Both the position numbers and the translations under genes were made by a program. This document shows positions 16,205 to 24,057 of a stretch of 64,000 nucleotides of DNA, in pieces. The stretch comes from Patescibacteria group bacterium (GTDB taxonomy: Bacteria; Patescibacteria; Microgenomatia; UBA12405), in NCBI GenBank assembly GCA_023380755.1, contig JAMCSD010000002.1:1-64000 (forward strand). Reading direction: 5' to 3'. The first letter of the stretch is position 1; each line of letters begins with the position of its first letter. Under the pieces are notes generated by a model. The model saw only the letters and a program-made list of their open reading frames with translations. It was not told the origin of the DNA and searched no databases.

Positions 16205-17095
16205 TTAGAGCATGGCCTGGAGGGCACGGATCCGGTCTTCAATGGGTGGATGGGTACTAAAAAGATTGGCTAGTTTTTGGCCATGAAAAGGATTACTAAT
16301 GTAAAGACTGGCAGTGGCGGTCGAAGCTTGGGCCATAATATTGGGGTCATCACTGATCTTGATTAGAGCATTAATTAGGCCTTGAGGTTGGCGAGTTAAT
16401 TTGACACCGGAAGCATCAGCCAGGTATTCACGCTGGCGGGAGATGGCCAATTGGATCAGCTGGGCGATGATCGGGGCAAAAATGGCTAGGATTAAGCCCA
16501 GCAAAATTAAAATGCCACCACCACTCCCCTCTTCGCGGTTGCGGCGGTTGCCACCAAACCATTGGGCCCGGAAAGCGAGGTTAGTGAGGATAGATAAAGT
16601 GCCGATCAATAGGCTGACGATCATCATCAAACGGATATCGTAATTTTTGACATGGGAAAGTTCGTGGCCGATAACCCCTTCCAGTTCAGTACGATTGAGT
16701 TTGCCAAGGAGCCCGGTGGTGGCAACGACCACGGCGTGTTGGGGGTCCCGACCGGTAGCAAAGGCGTTCATGGCCGGAGTGTCGATGACATAAAGCTTGG
16801 GCAGAGGGAGTTGGTCGGCCATGGCCAAGTTTTCGGTGACGGTATAAAAATCAAAGAAATCCTCGCGGGTGGCCGGCTGGGCATGATTGAGGGCCAAGAC
16901 CATTTTGTCACCCCAAAAATAAGAGGCAAAAGAGGAGAAAAGAGAAAAAGCCACCGCTAGAAGTAAGAAGCCGTCACCTAAATTAAAGGCGTAGGCGATG
17001 GCGTAAGCGGCTACTGAGATAAAGATAATAAAGAGAATAATGATCAGCGTGGACTTGAATTTATTGCGCGAGACCTGCTCGTAGACATTAAGCAT
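16205..17095 (-). CDS. htpX: Membrane zinc metalloprotease HtpX (M48B)
   Basis: 296 residues with two N-terminal membrane helices (about 15-35 and 38-62), the zinc-binding motif HELSH at 144-148, a second helix pair near 155-210, and the third ligand in QREYLADASGV. HtpX is a cytoplasm-facing protease that degrades damaged membrane proteins. It follows lemA, 38 nt downstream, a pairing common in bacteria. TAAAAT lies 5 nt before the ATG, so it may also have its own leaderless transcript. Confidence 0.95.
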   Translation of the reverse strand: MLNVYEQVSRNKFKSTLIIILFIIFISVAAYAIAYAFNLGDGFLLLAVAFSLFSSFASYFWGDKMVLALNHAQPATREDFFDFYTVTENLAMADQLPLPKLYVIDTPAMNAFATGRDPQHAVVVATTGLLGKLNRTELEGVIGHELSHVKNYDIRLMMIVSLLIGTLSILTNLAFRAQWFGGNRRNREEGSGGGILILLGLILAIFAPIIAQLIQLAISRQREYLADASGVKLTRQPQGLINALIKISDDPNIMAQASTATASLYISNPFHGQKLANLFSTHPPIEDRIRALQAML

Positions 17096-17133
17096 AAGTG
17101 ATTTTATTAAATTAAGCTGAAAAGAAACTTAAT

Positions 17134-17715
17134 TTAGTCCAGCTTGACCTTGGGGCTGACGGTTTCGCTTTCGGAAACTTCCAAGTGAGGACCGGTGGTG
17201 GGAGTGTCCAGCCCCTTTTCCGGCTGGAAGCCAAAAAGAGAAGCCAGCCAAACACCGGGAATAGTAGCAATAGCGGTGTTATAGTCAGCAGTAAGATCGA
17301 TCATGGTCCGACGGGAATACATTAATTTGTCAGCCGTATCTCGCAACTCATTCATGAGATCAGTTACCACGGTGGCAGCTTGGAGCTGGGGGTTGCTTTC
17401 GAGAACGGCACGGAATGATTGCAGGGCTTTGTTAATTAAGTTTTGGGCTTCATCGATTTTGGCCGAGCTACCAGATTCCACGGCGCTCAAGACACTGGTC
17501 CGGGCAGCGGTCAACATTTTGAAGATATCTTTTTCATGCTTCAGGTAACCCTTGGCAGATTCAACCAAATTCGGGATCAGATCAGCCTGACGCTTGAGTT
17601 GGTTACCGATTTCCTGGATTGAGGCCCGGATTTGCACCTGAAGAGTTTTAAGGCGGTTATAAAAAGTCAGAGCGTAGATGACAATAACAGCTAAAATAAT
17701 CAGTAAATAAATCAT
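17134..17715 (-). CDS. lemA: LemA family protein
   Basis: A 193-residue protein with an N-terminal membrane helix (residues 2-20) followed by long helices, including the family hallmark NRLKTLQVQIRASIQEIGNQL and RQADLIPNLVESAKGYLKHE. LemA proteins are membrane-anchored helical bundles of unclear function, frequently next to htpX, as here. TTAAGG, a plausible Shine-Dalgarno, lies 6 nt before ATG 17715, and a TATAAT lies 21 nt upstream, so this operon has a short leader, unlike many of its neighbours. Confidence 0.92.
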   Translation of the reverse strand: MIYLLIILAVIVIYALTFYNRLKTLQVQIRASIQEIGNQLKRQADLIPNLVESAKGYLKHEKDIFKMLTAARTSVLSAVESGSSAKIDEAQNLINKALQSFRAVLESNPQLQAATVVTDLMNELRDTADKLMYSRRTMIDLTADYNTAIATIPGVWLASLFGFQPEKGLDTPTTGPHLEVSESETVSPKVKLD

Positions 17716-17819
17716 AAAGTACCTTAATTTGTTAACAATTAATTATAACGACTTTTTAAGAAAAAAGATCGTTGTAACGCTTTATATATAATAAAACTTA
17801 TTTTAGGTCGGTTATCTTG

Positions 17820-18851
17820 TTATAGCTCAATTTTGGCTTTGTCAATTTCACCTTCACCCAGACGGTCTTCGGGAGGGATATATTTAAGATGTAAATAGCG
17901 GTAAAAGTCGGTTTCATTGTCAAAGGTATGCAGGTTGCTATTTTTCTTTTCTTTAATGCCGTATTCGGAAAGGCTTAGGCCTAGAGATTGAGCATAATTG
18001 CGCAATTTAATATTGTGCTGCTTGGAGCCGGTGAAGTGCTGCAGGAGTGAGCCCCAGCTGGTTTTGGGCTGGACCATCAGGTCAATCCGGATGTCATTGC
18101 GGATGCGGATAGAGGCTTTTTTGGGCCCTTTGGCAATCGTTTGGTATTTGGCCGGGTATTCAACAAAATAGTCCAGAATCGGGCCGGCTTGGTCGCTTTG
18201 GGCAGCCAGATCAATATCCCCGACTAGTGGTGAGCCTCGGCGTAAACTGCCCAGAGGAACGATTTCCAGGTTTGGGAATTGCTGGTGAAGGTAGTCGATA
18301 ATTTCTTTGGCAGTGGCTTGGGCAAGGCCGAGGGGCATTTTTTCTTTACGGCCCAAGAATTGGAGAGTGTTTTCCAAAATATCAGTTTCCGATTTTTCGC
18401 CGAGTTTGGGAATATTGCGCAGCATGCCGTGCCGGGCATACCAGACGAGTTTGTCCAAGGCTTTAACCGGGTCGTCTTGGGGAAACTTAAGATATTTAGT
18501 TAGTTTAAAAGCGGTTTTGGGGCCAATGCCGGGAACTTTGGTGAAAGTAAAAACGGCCGGGTGAATATTCTTAAAGGCCTGAAGCCAATGGGGATGGAGC
18601 TTATTTTCGGTGAAAAGGTAGTCCAATTTGCCCATAATCGCTTCTCCGACTCCGGGGATGTTGTCCAAGGCTTTACGGTCTTGGGACCAGACAGCCTGGA
18701 TGGGCTGGGGGTAGGTGGCAATGGCATCGGCAGCGTTTTCGTAGGAGACGATCCGGAAACGGTTTTTCTTCTTAATATCGTAAGCAATGGCGACCTCTTC
18801 TAATAAATCGGCAATATCTTGGTTGGTATATTGGCCGTTAGCTTTGATCAT
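17820..18851 (-). CDS. polX: DNA polymerase X family, polymerase core without PHP domain
   Basis: 343 residues. The N-terminal 8-kDa-like and helix-hairpin-helix region (NIPGVGEAIMGKL near 64, KVPGIGPKTAFKLTKYL near 105) leads to the nucleotidyltransferase core: Gly201-Ser202 followed by Asp212 and Asp214 (GDIDLA), with third catalytic Asp257 (RIDLMV). Bacterial PolX is usually about 570 residues with a C-terminal PHP exonuclease; this protein ends just after the thumb (YIPPEDRLGEGEID), so the nuclease is missing. It likely fills short gaps in repair. TATAAT 5 nt before the ATG and an overlapping dyad operator suggest regulated, leaderless transcription. Confidence 0.92.
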   Translation of the reverse strand: MIKANGQYTNQDIADLLEEVAIAYDIKKKNRFRIVSYENAADAIATYPQPIQAVWSQDRKALDNIPGVGEAIMGKLDYLFTENKLHPHWLQAFKNIHPAVFTFTKVPGIGPKTAFKLTKYLKFPQDDPVKALDKLVWYARHGMLRNIPKLGEKSETDILENTLQFLGRKEKMPLGLAQATAKEIIDYLHQQFPNLEIVPLGSLRRGSPLVGDIDLAAQSDQAGPILDYFVEYPAKYQTIAKGPKKASIRIRNDIRIDLMVQPKTSWGSLLQHFTGSKQHNIKLRNYAQSLGLSLSEYGIKEKKNSNLHTFDNETDFYRYLHLKYIPPEDRLGEGEIDKAKIEL

Positions 18852-18856
18852 ACTTA

Positions 18857-18862
18857 ATTATA
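18857..18862 (-). promoter_or_regulatory. -10 box of polX
   Basis: TATAAT on the minus strand, 5 nt before the polX ATG. The -35 region falls in the dyad at 18879-18905, so a protein bound there would block this promoter. Confidence 0.55.
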
Positions 18863-18878
18863 CATAATGGGAGTAAAA

Positions 18879-18905
18879 TTAGCAGTCGTAACTATCGAGT
18901 GCTAA
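18879..18905. promoter_or_regulatory. CIRCE-like 27-bp dyad, copy 2 (polX operator?)
   Basis: TTAGCAGTC, 9 spacer bases, then GAGTGCTAA. Read on the minus strand both halves match copy 1 at 7294-7320. It overlaps the expected -35 of polX. The rest of the gap 18852-19112 holds the polX -10, the tRNA-Asp promoter and otherwise nothing I can support. Confidence 0.65.
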
Positions 18906-19060
18906 TTGACATGATAATTTACATATAGCCATGACATAGGGTAAATATGGCGCGTTTGACTATAAATTCGTGATTCAGAATGAATTATTTTAGACTAGAA
19001 TGATGTAGTATGATAAGAGTAGAGAGAAGGGTGAGAATTTAGCAAGAAAATGCCTGGTTA

Positions 19061-19089
19061 TTGTGGTTTATGGGTGCATTTGGTATAGT
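19061..19089 (+). promoter_or_regulatory. tRNA-Asp promoter
   Basis: TTGTGG (19061-19066), a 17-bp spacer and TATAGT (19084-19089) end 23 bp before the tRNA 5' end, a normal distance for a tRNA promoter. Confidence 0.5.
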
Positions 19090-19112
19090 AACGATGATTT
19101 TAAGACCGAACT

Positions 19113-19186
19113 GGGTCCATGGTGCAGCGGTCTAGCACATCCGCCTGTCACGCGGAAGATCGTGGGTTCGAATCCCATTGGACCCG
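19113..19186 (+). tRNA. tRNA-Asp (GUC)
   Basis: Acceptor arms GGGTCCA and TGGACCC, anticodon stem CCGC/GCGG with loop CTGTCAC giving GTC, and T-loop GGTTCGAATCC. The discriminator is G19186; no CCA is encoded. Confidence 0.96.
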
Positions 19187-19195
19187 CTAAAGAAG

Positions 19196-19927
19196 TTAAG
19201 GTAAAAGCTGGGTGACGCCGTATATAAGAATAATCCCCAAGATGGTTAAAGAGATAGTAGTGTAGGAAGAGCGGTCAGAGTGGGCTTCGGGAAGAATGTC
19301 GGCGACGCCAATATAGAGCAGAAACCCGGCAAAGAAACCAAGATAGATGAGTAGCCAAAGTGGCGGCAGTCGCAAGAAGAGGCTGGTGATGACGCCTAAA
19401 ATGGGGGCGAGGGAATCGACCAGCAGCAAGCTGAGCGAGCGGCGGAGAGTATTTTTGTTGACCAGCATTAGGGAGACGGTGTTGAGGCCATCAGAAAAAT
19501 CGTGGGCAATCACGGCGACAGCAACCAACAAACCAATGGTGGGGGAAACCTGGAAACCGAGGCCAATGCCCAACCCGTCCATAAAAGAATGGCCTGAGAG
19601 TGCGAGAGCCGAAATAACCCCGACGGTCGGGTGATGATGGTGGGCATATTCCCCTTCGTGGCTATGATGGATAAGCAAACTTTTTTCTAAGATATGAAAG
19701 ACCAGGAAGCCCAAGACAAGGGCAATCATGGGGAGTTGGGAAGAAGCTTGGGTTTGGGTAAGAAGACTAAAGATTTCGGGGAAGATGTCAAAGACAACTA
19801 CGGCGAGGAGAACTCCAGCAGTAAAACCGAGGACTAAATTGAGCTTGTCGCGGTAACGGATACCGACAAGACCGCCACAAAAGGTGGAGACAAATGTTAA
19901 AAAAGTCACCAACACAGGTAATATCAC
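19196..19927 (-). CDS. ZIP family divalent metal transporter
   Basis: This 243-residue membrane protein has about eight helices. A His-rich cytoplasmic loop (HHSHEGEYAHHHH, about residues 92-104) precedes the metal-site helices GHSFMDGLGIG and AHDFSDGLNTV, the ZIP hallmark pair. It likely imports zinc or iron. It ends just after the tRNA-Asp gene on the opposite strand; the start ATG at 19927 is 39 nt from the end of the DUF2795 gene. Confidence 0.92.
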   Translation of the reverse strand: MILPVLVTFLTFVSTFCGGLVGIRYRDKLNLVLGFTAGVLLAVVVFDIFPEIFSLLTQTQASSQLPMIALVLGFLVFHILEKSLLIHHSHEGEYAHHHHPTVGVISALALSGHSFMDGLGIGLGFQVSPTIGLLVAVAVIAHDFSDGLNTVSLMLVNKNTLRRSLSLLLVDSLAPILGVITSLFLRLPPLWLLIYLGFFAGFLLYIGVADILPEAHSDRSSYTTISLTILGIILIYGVTQLLP

Positions 19928-19965
19928 ACTTGATTGTAGCAGAAGAGACTGACCTTGACTATGGA

Positions 19966-20166
19966 TTACAAAACCTGACTAAGGGCTTGGGTAACTTCGT
20001 TAGGACCGCCAAAATGATCACCGGGCATTTTTTGGAGGACGTCAATGATTTCTGGCTCGGCCCCACTGCTTTGGGCGGCTTTGATCAGGTCTGTCTTGTT
20101 AATCGGATAATTAATACCTTTCAAATATTTTTGGATTTCAACTGGATTTAAATTGTTTAGGTCCAT
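19966..20166 (-). CDS. DUF2795 domain protein
   Basis: A 66-residue protein with the DUF2795 pattern: NPVEIQKYLKGINYPINKTDLIKAAQ followed by EIIDVLQKMPGDHFGGPNEVTQAL. The function of these small helical proteins is unknown. A strong Shine-Dalgarno, GGAGGGG, is about 8 nt from ATG 20166 but too close to the earlier in-frame ATG 20172, so the second is preferred. The 235-nt divergent gap to 20402 contains this site and the promoter of the next gene, with no other feature I can support. Confidence 0.85.
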   Translation of the reverse strand: MDLNNLNPVEIQKYLKGINYPINKTDLIKAAQSSGAEPEIIDVLQKMPGDHFGGPNEVTQALSQVL

Positions 20167-20387
20167 AGGCATTCCCCTCCACTAAAGAATAATGATTTCT
20201 TAATGTTAGTCTTTTATACAAAATAAATCAATGATATTGGCTATGGTTAGGCTTATTTGGTGTATTAATAAAAACAGTTTCTGACTGGGGAAGAATTGAC
20301 GGCGGTGGGGGTGGCACACTGGACAAAAGTTTAAGTGTTCGGGTGGTATCAGAAAGAATAGGAAAATTGAATCTACTAGAAGAATGA

Positions 20388-20393
20388 TATAAG
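20388..20393 (+). promoter_or_regulatory. -10 box of the 20402 gene
   Basis: TATAAG lies 8 nt before ATG 20402, with no Shine-Dalgarno. A TTGAAT about 15 bp upstream could be the -35. Confidence 0.4.
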
Positions 20394-20401
20394 ATTATTT
20401 G

Positions 20402-20734
20402 ATGACGGAATTATTAAAGGATTCGTACATATTCAATTTCCCTTATCAATTGGGAGTAAAGATGAGAATTGAGGGGAAAACATATGTGGCGATAGGCAGC
20501 CGGAAACAACCAGAAACGTCAATGTATCGCGGATTATATCTTTTAGAAGCCTTGGAAGTGCGCCCCGGCGGGGAGAAGAAACGGGTTACCCTAGATCCGA
20601 TTGGAGAGCAACTGCGGGGCGATTATTTAGGAATTGCGAGCCAAGGAGAATTTATCCAGTTAAGGCTGAAGGTGTACCAAAAGCGGCAACAGCGGGAAAG
20701 GAGGCGGCAGCATGAAATGGATTCTAGTCATTAG
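20402..20734 (+). CDS. Hypothetical protein, 110 residues
   Basis: Starts at ATG 20402 (the frame is open from a TTG one codon earlier). It appears to be a small beta-rich domain (LGVKMRIEGKTYVAIGSR...) with a very basic tail (KRQQRERRRQHE). The tail overlaps the start of the M23 peptidase gene by 23 nt, so the pair is an operon. The context of wall-related genes suggests an envelope role, but no family is recognised. Confidence 0.6.
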   Translation: MTELLKDSYIFNFPYQLGVKMRIEGKTYVAIGSRKQPETSMYRGLYLLEALEVRPGGEKKRVTLDPIGEQLRGDYLGIASQGEFIQLRLKVYQKRQQRERRRQHEMDSSH

Positions 20735-21314
20735 TGCCTTATTGATAATTTTTTGGAGTTTTACCCGAGCACCCAAAAGAGTTATTACCAGTAATAATAA
20801 AGATGGGGCAGTGATCGAAACAACGACCCCATCGCCAGCCGCAACGGGGTATGTTGAGCCGGTAGCCGGTTTTAAGCAACGGGCAACCAAAAAATTATTT
20901 GGCACTTATGTTACCCCGCAGCATTCCCCGGTACAACCAGAACGCTTTATGGGGTATCACACCGGAGTGGATGCGGAGTACGGGGATGTGACGGGGACCG
21001 TGCCGGTGATGGCCATAGCGGAAGGGAAGGTAATTTATTCGAAGTGGGTCAGCGGTTATGGCGGAGTGATAGTAATTCAGCATCCGGAATTTTTAGGCTT
21101 ATACGGCCATGTAGTTTCGTCAGTTAACGTTGGCCAGGAAGTAAAAAGAGGCCAGCAAATAGCTGTTTTGGGCAAGGCTTATTCGGTGGAAACTGATGGC
21201 GAACGAAAACACCTACACTTGGGAATTATTAAGGGCAATCATCTAAACTTATTAGGTTATGTCCAGGATAAAAGTTTACTCAGCCAGTGGATAGACCCGA
21301 TGACCTTATTCTAG
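20712..21314 (+). CDS. Membrane-anchored M23 (LytM-type) peptidase
   Basis: This 200-residue protein has an N-terminal membrane helix (3-18), a short linker rich in Thr/Pro, and an M23 domain with zinc ligands in YHTGVDAEY (His and Asp) and KHLHLGI (HxH). M23 enzymes cut peptidoglycan cross-bridges, classically at glycine bonds, which is notable given the glyS/cell-wall linkage at 54 kb. A perfect Shine-Dalgarno, AAGGAGG, precedes the ATG, typical of an internal operon gene. It converges with ndk, overlapping by 9 nt. Confidence 0.88.
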   Translation: MKWILVISALLIIFWSFTRAPKRVITSNNKDGAVIETTTPSPAATGYVEPVAGFKQRATKKLFGTYVTPQHSPVQPERFMGYHTGVDAEYGDVTGTVPVMAIAEGKVIYSKWVSGYGGVIVIQHPEFLGLYGHVVSSVNVGQEVKRGQQIAVLGKAYSVETDGERKHLHLGIIKGNHLNLLGYVQDKSLLSQWIDPMTLF

Positions 21315-21917
21315 AATGCCATCAAGATTGGCATCATAGATAATCGCTTCGGCAACGAGCCGGTAGTTGAGGATTTCTTCGGGCTTAAACCACAGTTTAA
21401 TTTCTTTTTCGGCCTCATCCTGAGAACCTGAGGAGTGGATAATATTACGGACAGCGCGATTATCAGTATTACCGGCACTGTAAGAGTCGATGGTGTAGTC
21501 GCCACGAATAGTGCCTGGGGTGGAAGATAAAGGTTCCGTGGCACCAGTAATTTTGCGGACAATACCAATAGCATTCATTCCTTGCCAAATCATCACCACG
21601 ACAGGACCAGAACTAAGATAGGTCTTTAAGGTAGTTCTGATGGTTTCGGCATATTCTTCGGGGGTCATGTTGGGTATTTTTTCGCCGCGGGCTTTCATGG
21701 TTTCAAAAGTTTTATCGCCAAGGCGTTTAGCCCAACCCGGATCGATGGAATAATGTTGGAGAGCTAAATCAAGTGAAGGTATTAACATTTTTAGTGCCAC
21801 CAGTTTGAGGCCGGTTTGTTCGTATCGTTTAATGACTTCGCCGATTAAGCTGCGTTGGACACCATCGGGCTTAACGATAACTAAAGTTTTTTCCTGTTTA
21901 GCGTCATAGTTGATCAT
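21306..21917 (-). CDS. ndk: Nucleoside diphosphate kinase (with insertion)
   Basis: A 203-residue protein with the NDK core: KTLVIVKPDGVQRSLIGEVI near residue 10 and the active-site NIIHSSGS with His161, the phosphorylated residue. It balances NTP pools by phosphate transfer from ATP. Ordinary NDK is about 140-150 residues; the extra length lies mainly between about residues 55 and 100 (DPGWAKRLGDKTFETMKARG and following). The ATG at 21917 has GGAGGAATT upstream in an AT-rich leader. Confidence 0.92.
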   Translation of the reverse strand: MINYDAKQEKTLVIVKPDGVQRSLIGEVIKRYEQTGLKLVALKMLIPSLDLALQHYSIDPGWAKRLGDKTFETMKARGEKIPNMTPEEYAETIRTTLKTYLSSGPVVVMIWQGMNAIGIVRKITGATEPLSSTPGTIRGDYTIDSYSAGNTDNRAVRNIIHSSGSQDEAEKEIKLWFKPEEILNYRLVAEAIIYDANLDGILE

Positions 21918-21969
21918 ATTGGAGGAATTTTAAAGAAAAAAAAATAAAATACAAGTCTTAAATATATCA

Positions 21970-21997
21970 TTGACGTATTTAGATATATCGATATAAT
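21970..21997 (+). promoter_or_regulatory. arsR-type gene promoter with palindromic operator
   Basis: TTGACG (21970-21975), a 16-bp spacer and TATAAT (21992-21997) lie 6 nt before ATG 22004, predicting transcription from the A of the ATG. The palindrome ATATCGATAT (21985-21994) overlaps the -10, and ATATATC recurs nearby, as expected for an autorepressor site. Confidence 0.7.
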
Positions 21998-22003
21998 GTC
22001 ATT

Positions 22004-22300
22004 ATGGATGAAATATTTAAAGCTTTAGCTGACCGCAACCGACGGATTATTTTGACCTTATTGAAAAATCAGGGAAAAATGACAGTCAGTGAATTATTAA
22101 AAGAAATAAAATCGATTAGCCAGCCAACTCTCTCCAGTCATCTCGCTGTACTAAAAAAGGCGAGATTAGTTGATTCACAAGTCGCCGGTAAATGGAGAAG
22201 ATATTATCTTAAAGAGGAAACACTAAACAATGTTATTAGTGAATTAAGTAAATTTATAGGAAACGGTAATCTAGCGGAGATTAAAGCAAGAAGAAGCTAA
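22004..22300 (+). CDS. ArsR-family winged-helix repressor
   Basis: A 98-residue winged-helix protein: FKALADRNRRIILTLLKNQG leads into the recognition region SISQPTLSSHLAVLKKARLVDS and wing AGKWRRYYLK. It contains no cysteine, so the usual ArsR/SmtB metal site is absent; it resembles autorepressors such as the SdpR type. A palindrome overlapping its promoter supports autoregulation. The next gene (LysM protein) has its own promoter 8 nt after the stop. Confidence 0.88.
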   Translation: MDEIFKALADRNRRIILTLLKNQGKMTVSELLKEIKSISQPTLSSHLAVLKKARLVDSQVAGKWRRYYLKEETLNNVISELSKFIGNGNLAEIKARRS

Positions 22301-22307
22301 AATTTAA

Positions 22308-22336
22308 TTGACTATAGGTTAATCATCCATTAAATT
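22308..22336 (+). promoter_or_regulatory. Promoter of the LysM protein gene
   Basis: TTGACT (22308-22313), a 17-bp spacer and TAAATT (22331-22336), then 6 nt to ATG 22343. Spacing predicts a leaderless transcript. Confidence 0.6.
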
Positions 22337-22342
22337 ACAGTA

Positions 22343-23089
22343 ATGGATGAACAAAAAAACCAATCAAGGATTTTTCGGACGAGTGAAGAATTAATTAGCA
22401 TGTTTTTGGGATTGGCAATTGTGTTAGTGGTGTTTTTATTGGTAGTTAATTTCTTTCAAAAAAAGAGAAGCGGGACAGTCGATGTTCCCGGGGTAAGTGA
22501 TACCAGCTCTCAGCAACAAGTGACACCGAGTCCGGTAAAGGTGACCAGCGGGGCGGTGGCTGCAGCTAAGGTATCTGCCAAGCCTACCCGGGCGGTAATA
22601 CCGACGAAGGCTGTAGTACCAACAAAGAAAGTGGAAGTGACAAAAGCTCCGGAACCCACCAAAGCAGTGGTAAGTCCGAACCCGACGGTGAAACCGGAAA
22701 AGGAAGCCGTTCCGGGCGGCGAGTCAAAAACATATGAGGTCAAAAAGGGCGATAGCCTCTGGAAAATCGCGACAGCCGAGTTGGGCTCCGGATATCGCTG
22801 GGTAGAAATTCAAAAGTTAAACAAGCTCCGGCAACCAGGACAGCTTGCAGTGGGGCAAAAGTTGACTTTACCAGCGGAAGAAAAGCAGCCGGTGATTACC
22901 CACAAAGCGGTTCCGAACCCGATTGAAGGAAACGAATACACCGTAGTCAAAGGTGATCATTTGTCCCGAATCGCTCTGAGGGCTTATGGTGACAGTTTCG
23001 CCTGGCCGCGGATTTATGAGGCCAACAAAAAATTAATCAGCAATCCGAATTTAATTTTCTCTGGCTGGAAGCTGACTATACCCAGATGA
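22343..23089 (+). CDS. Membrane-anchored protein with two LysM domains
   Basis: 248 residues: one membrane helix (about 16-38), a Thr/Val/Pro/Lys-rich linker (about 50-130) and two LysM domains (about 132-180 and 195-247), reading YEVKKGDSLWKIA and YTVVKGDHLSRIA. LysM binds glycan chains of peptidoglycan, so the protein likely tethers the membrane to the wall. It follows an ArsR-type gene and precedes two tRNAs and another single-helix surface protein. Confidence 0.9.
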   Translation: MDEQKNQSRIFRTSEELISMFLGLAIVLVVFLLVVNFFQKKRSGTVDVPGVSDTSSQQQVTPSPVKVTSGAVAAAKVSAKPTRAVIPTKAVVPTKKVEVTKAPEPTKAVVSPNPTVKPEKEAVPGGESKTYEVKKGDSLWKIATAELGSGYRWVEIQKLNKLRQPGQLAVGQKLTLPAEEKQPVITHKAVPNPIEGNEYTVVKGDHLSRIALRAYGDSFAWPRIYEANKKLISNPNLIFSGWKLTIPR

Positions 23090-23102
23090 TAGAATAAGGC
23101 GC

Positions 23103-23176
23103 GCGGCTATAGTTTAGCGGTAAAACATATCCTTCCCAAGGATAGGTCGAGGGTTCAATTCCCTCTAGCCGCTCCA
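23103..23176 (+). tRNA. tRNA-Gly (CCC), CCA encoded
   Basis: Acceptor arms GCGGCTA and TAGCCGC, anticodon loop TTCCCAA (anticodon CCC), T-loop GGTTCAATTCC. The discriminator is T23173 followed by CCA, so this is the only one of six tRNAs here with an encoded CCA. The discriminator U is what the glyS T-box bulge (UGGA) would pair with. Confidence 0.95.
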
Positions 23177-23197
23177 TATTCCATAAGGCAAGCAGTT

Positions 23198-23270
23198 GCC
23201 AGTGTAGCTCAGTTGGTAGAGCAGGGCTTTCGTAAAGCCAAGGTCGGGAGTCCGATTCTCCCCACTGGCT
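23198..23270 (+). tRNA. tRNA-Thr (CGU)
   Basis: Acceptor arms GCCAGTG and CACTGGC, D-arm AGCTCAGTTGGTAGAGC, anticodon loop TTCGTAA giving CGT. The discriminator is T23270; CAG follows, so no CCA is encoded. It lies 21 nt after tRNA-Gly and is probably co-transcribed with it. Confidence 0.94.
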
Positions 23271-23334
23271 CAGGTAGGTGGGTGTTTGCCACCCACTATA
23301 AGATTTGGAAGAAATGTTACAATTAAGGAAGTTT

Positions 23335-24057
23335 ATGGCTCAGTTTGTACGCAAAAGTCGCTTGGAAAGAAAAGCCGACGAACAAATAACCAAACGGACA
23401 ATTGTTTTGGGGTTGGTGACGATATTATTTTTAGTCTTTTTGGTGGTCTTGGGAATTCCGGCTTTAGTAAGGCTGGCGGTGTTTTTGGGTGATATGAAAA
23501 ACAAGAATCAGCAAACAGTCACCGATGTGACACTGCCGCCGTTAGCACCGCGATTATTTGTGCCCTTTGATGCCACCAATAGTGCCACAATTTCCGTTAA
23601 CGGGACGGCTGAGGCGAAGACCTCGGTGGAATTAATGAAAAATGATTCCTTTCTAGACAAAACTGATGTCACTGATAGTGGAGATTTTAATTTTGATAAT
23701 GTGACCCTTGATAAAGGAGAAAATAAATTTACAGCGGTGGCGGTCAGCCCCAAGGGGGTTCGCAGTGAAGTGTCGAAAGATCTAGTAATTACCTATAACG
23801 ATCAGCCTCCGAGTTTAACAATGACGGCGCCCAACCAAGATTCCGTGACCGTTGATACAGCCGATTACGATATAACTGGCAAAAGTGATCCCGGGGTTAG
23901 CGTGACGGTTAATGGCCGGGTAGCCATGGTGGAGAATGATGGTAGTTTTAAGTTGAAAGTACAATTAAACCAGGGGAAGAATGATTTCGAAATAATTGCC
24001 ACGGATAATGCCGGGAATCAGACTAAAAAGACGGTCAGCGTGACCTACGATTTCTAA
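23335..24057 (+). CDS. Single-pass membrane protein with two Ig-like (glucodextranase B-type) domains
   Basis: 240 residues from ATG 23335 (AAGGAAG lies 4 nt upstream; an earlier in-frame ATG at 23314 adds seven residues). A basic N-terminus and membrane helix (about 22-48) precede two similar beta domains (about 65-150 and 150-240) with the motif ISVNGTAEAKTSV and VTVNGRVAMVENDGSF, typical of the Glucodextran_B/Big-like class. These are surface stalk or adhesion modules. It converges with the O-antigen ligase-like gene, overlapping by 4 nt. Confidence 0.78.
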   Translation: MAQFVRKSRLERKADEQITKRTIVLGLVTILFLVFLVVLGIPALVRLAVFLGDMKNKNQQTVTDVTLPPLAPRLFVPFDATNSATISVNGTAEAKTSVELMKNDSFLDKTDVTDSGDFNFDNVTLDKGENKFTAVAVSPKGVRSEVSKDLVITYNDQPPSLTMTAPNQDSVTVDTADYDITGKSDPGVSVTVNGRVAMVENDGSFKLKVQLNQGKNDFEIIATDNAGNQTKKTVSVTYDF

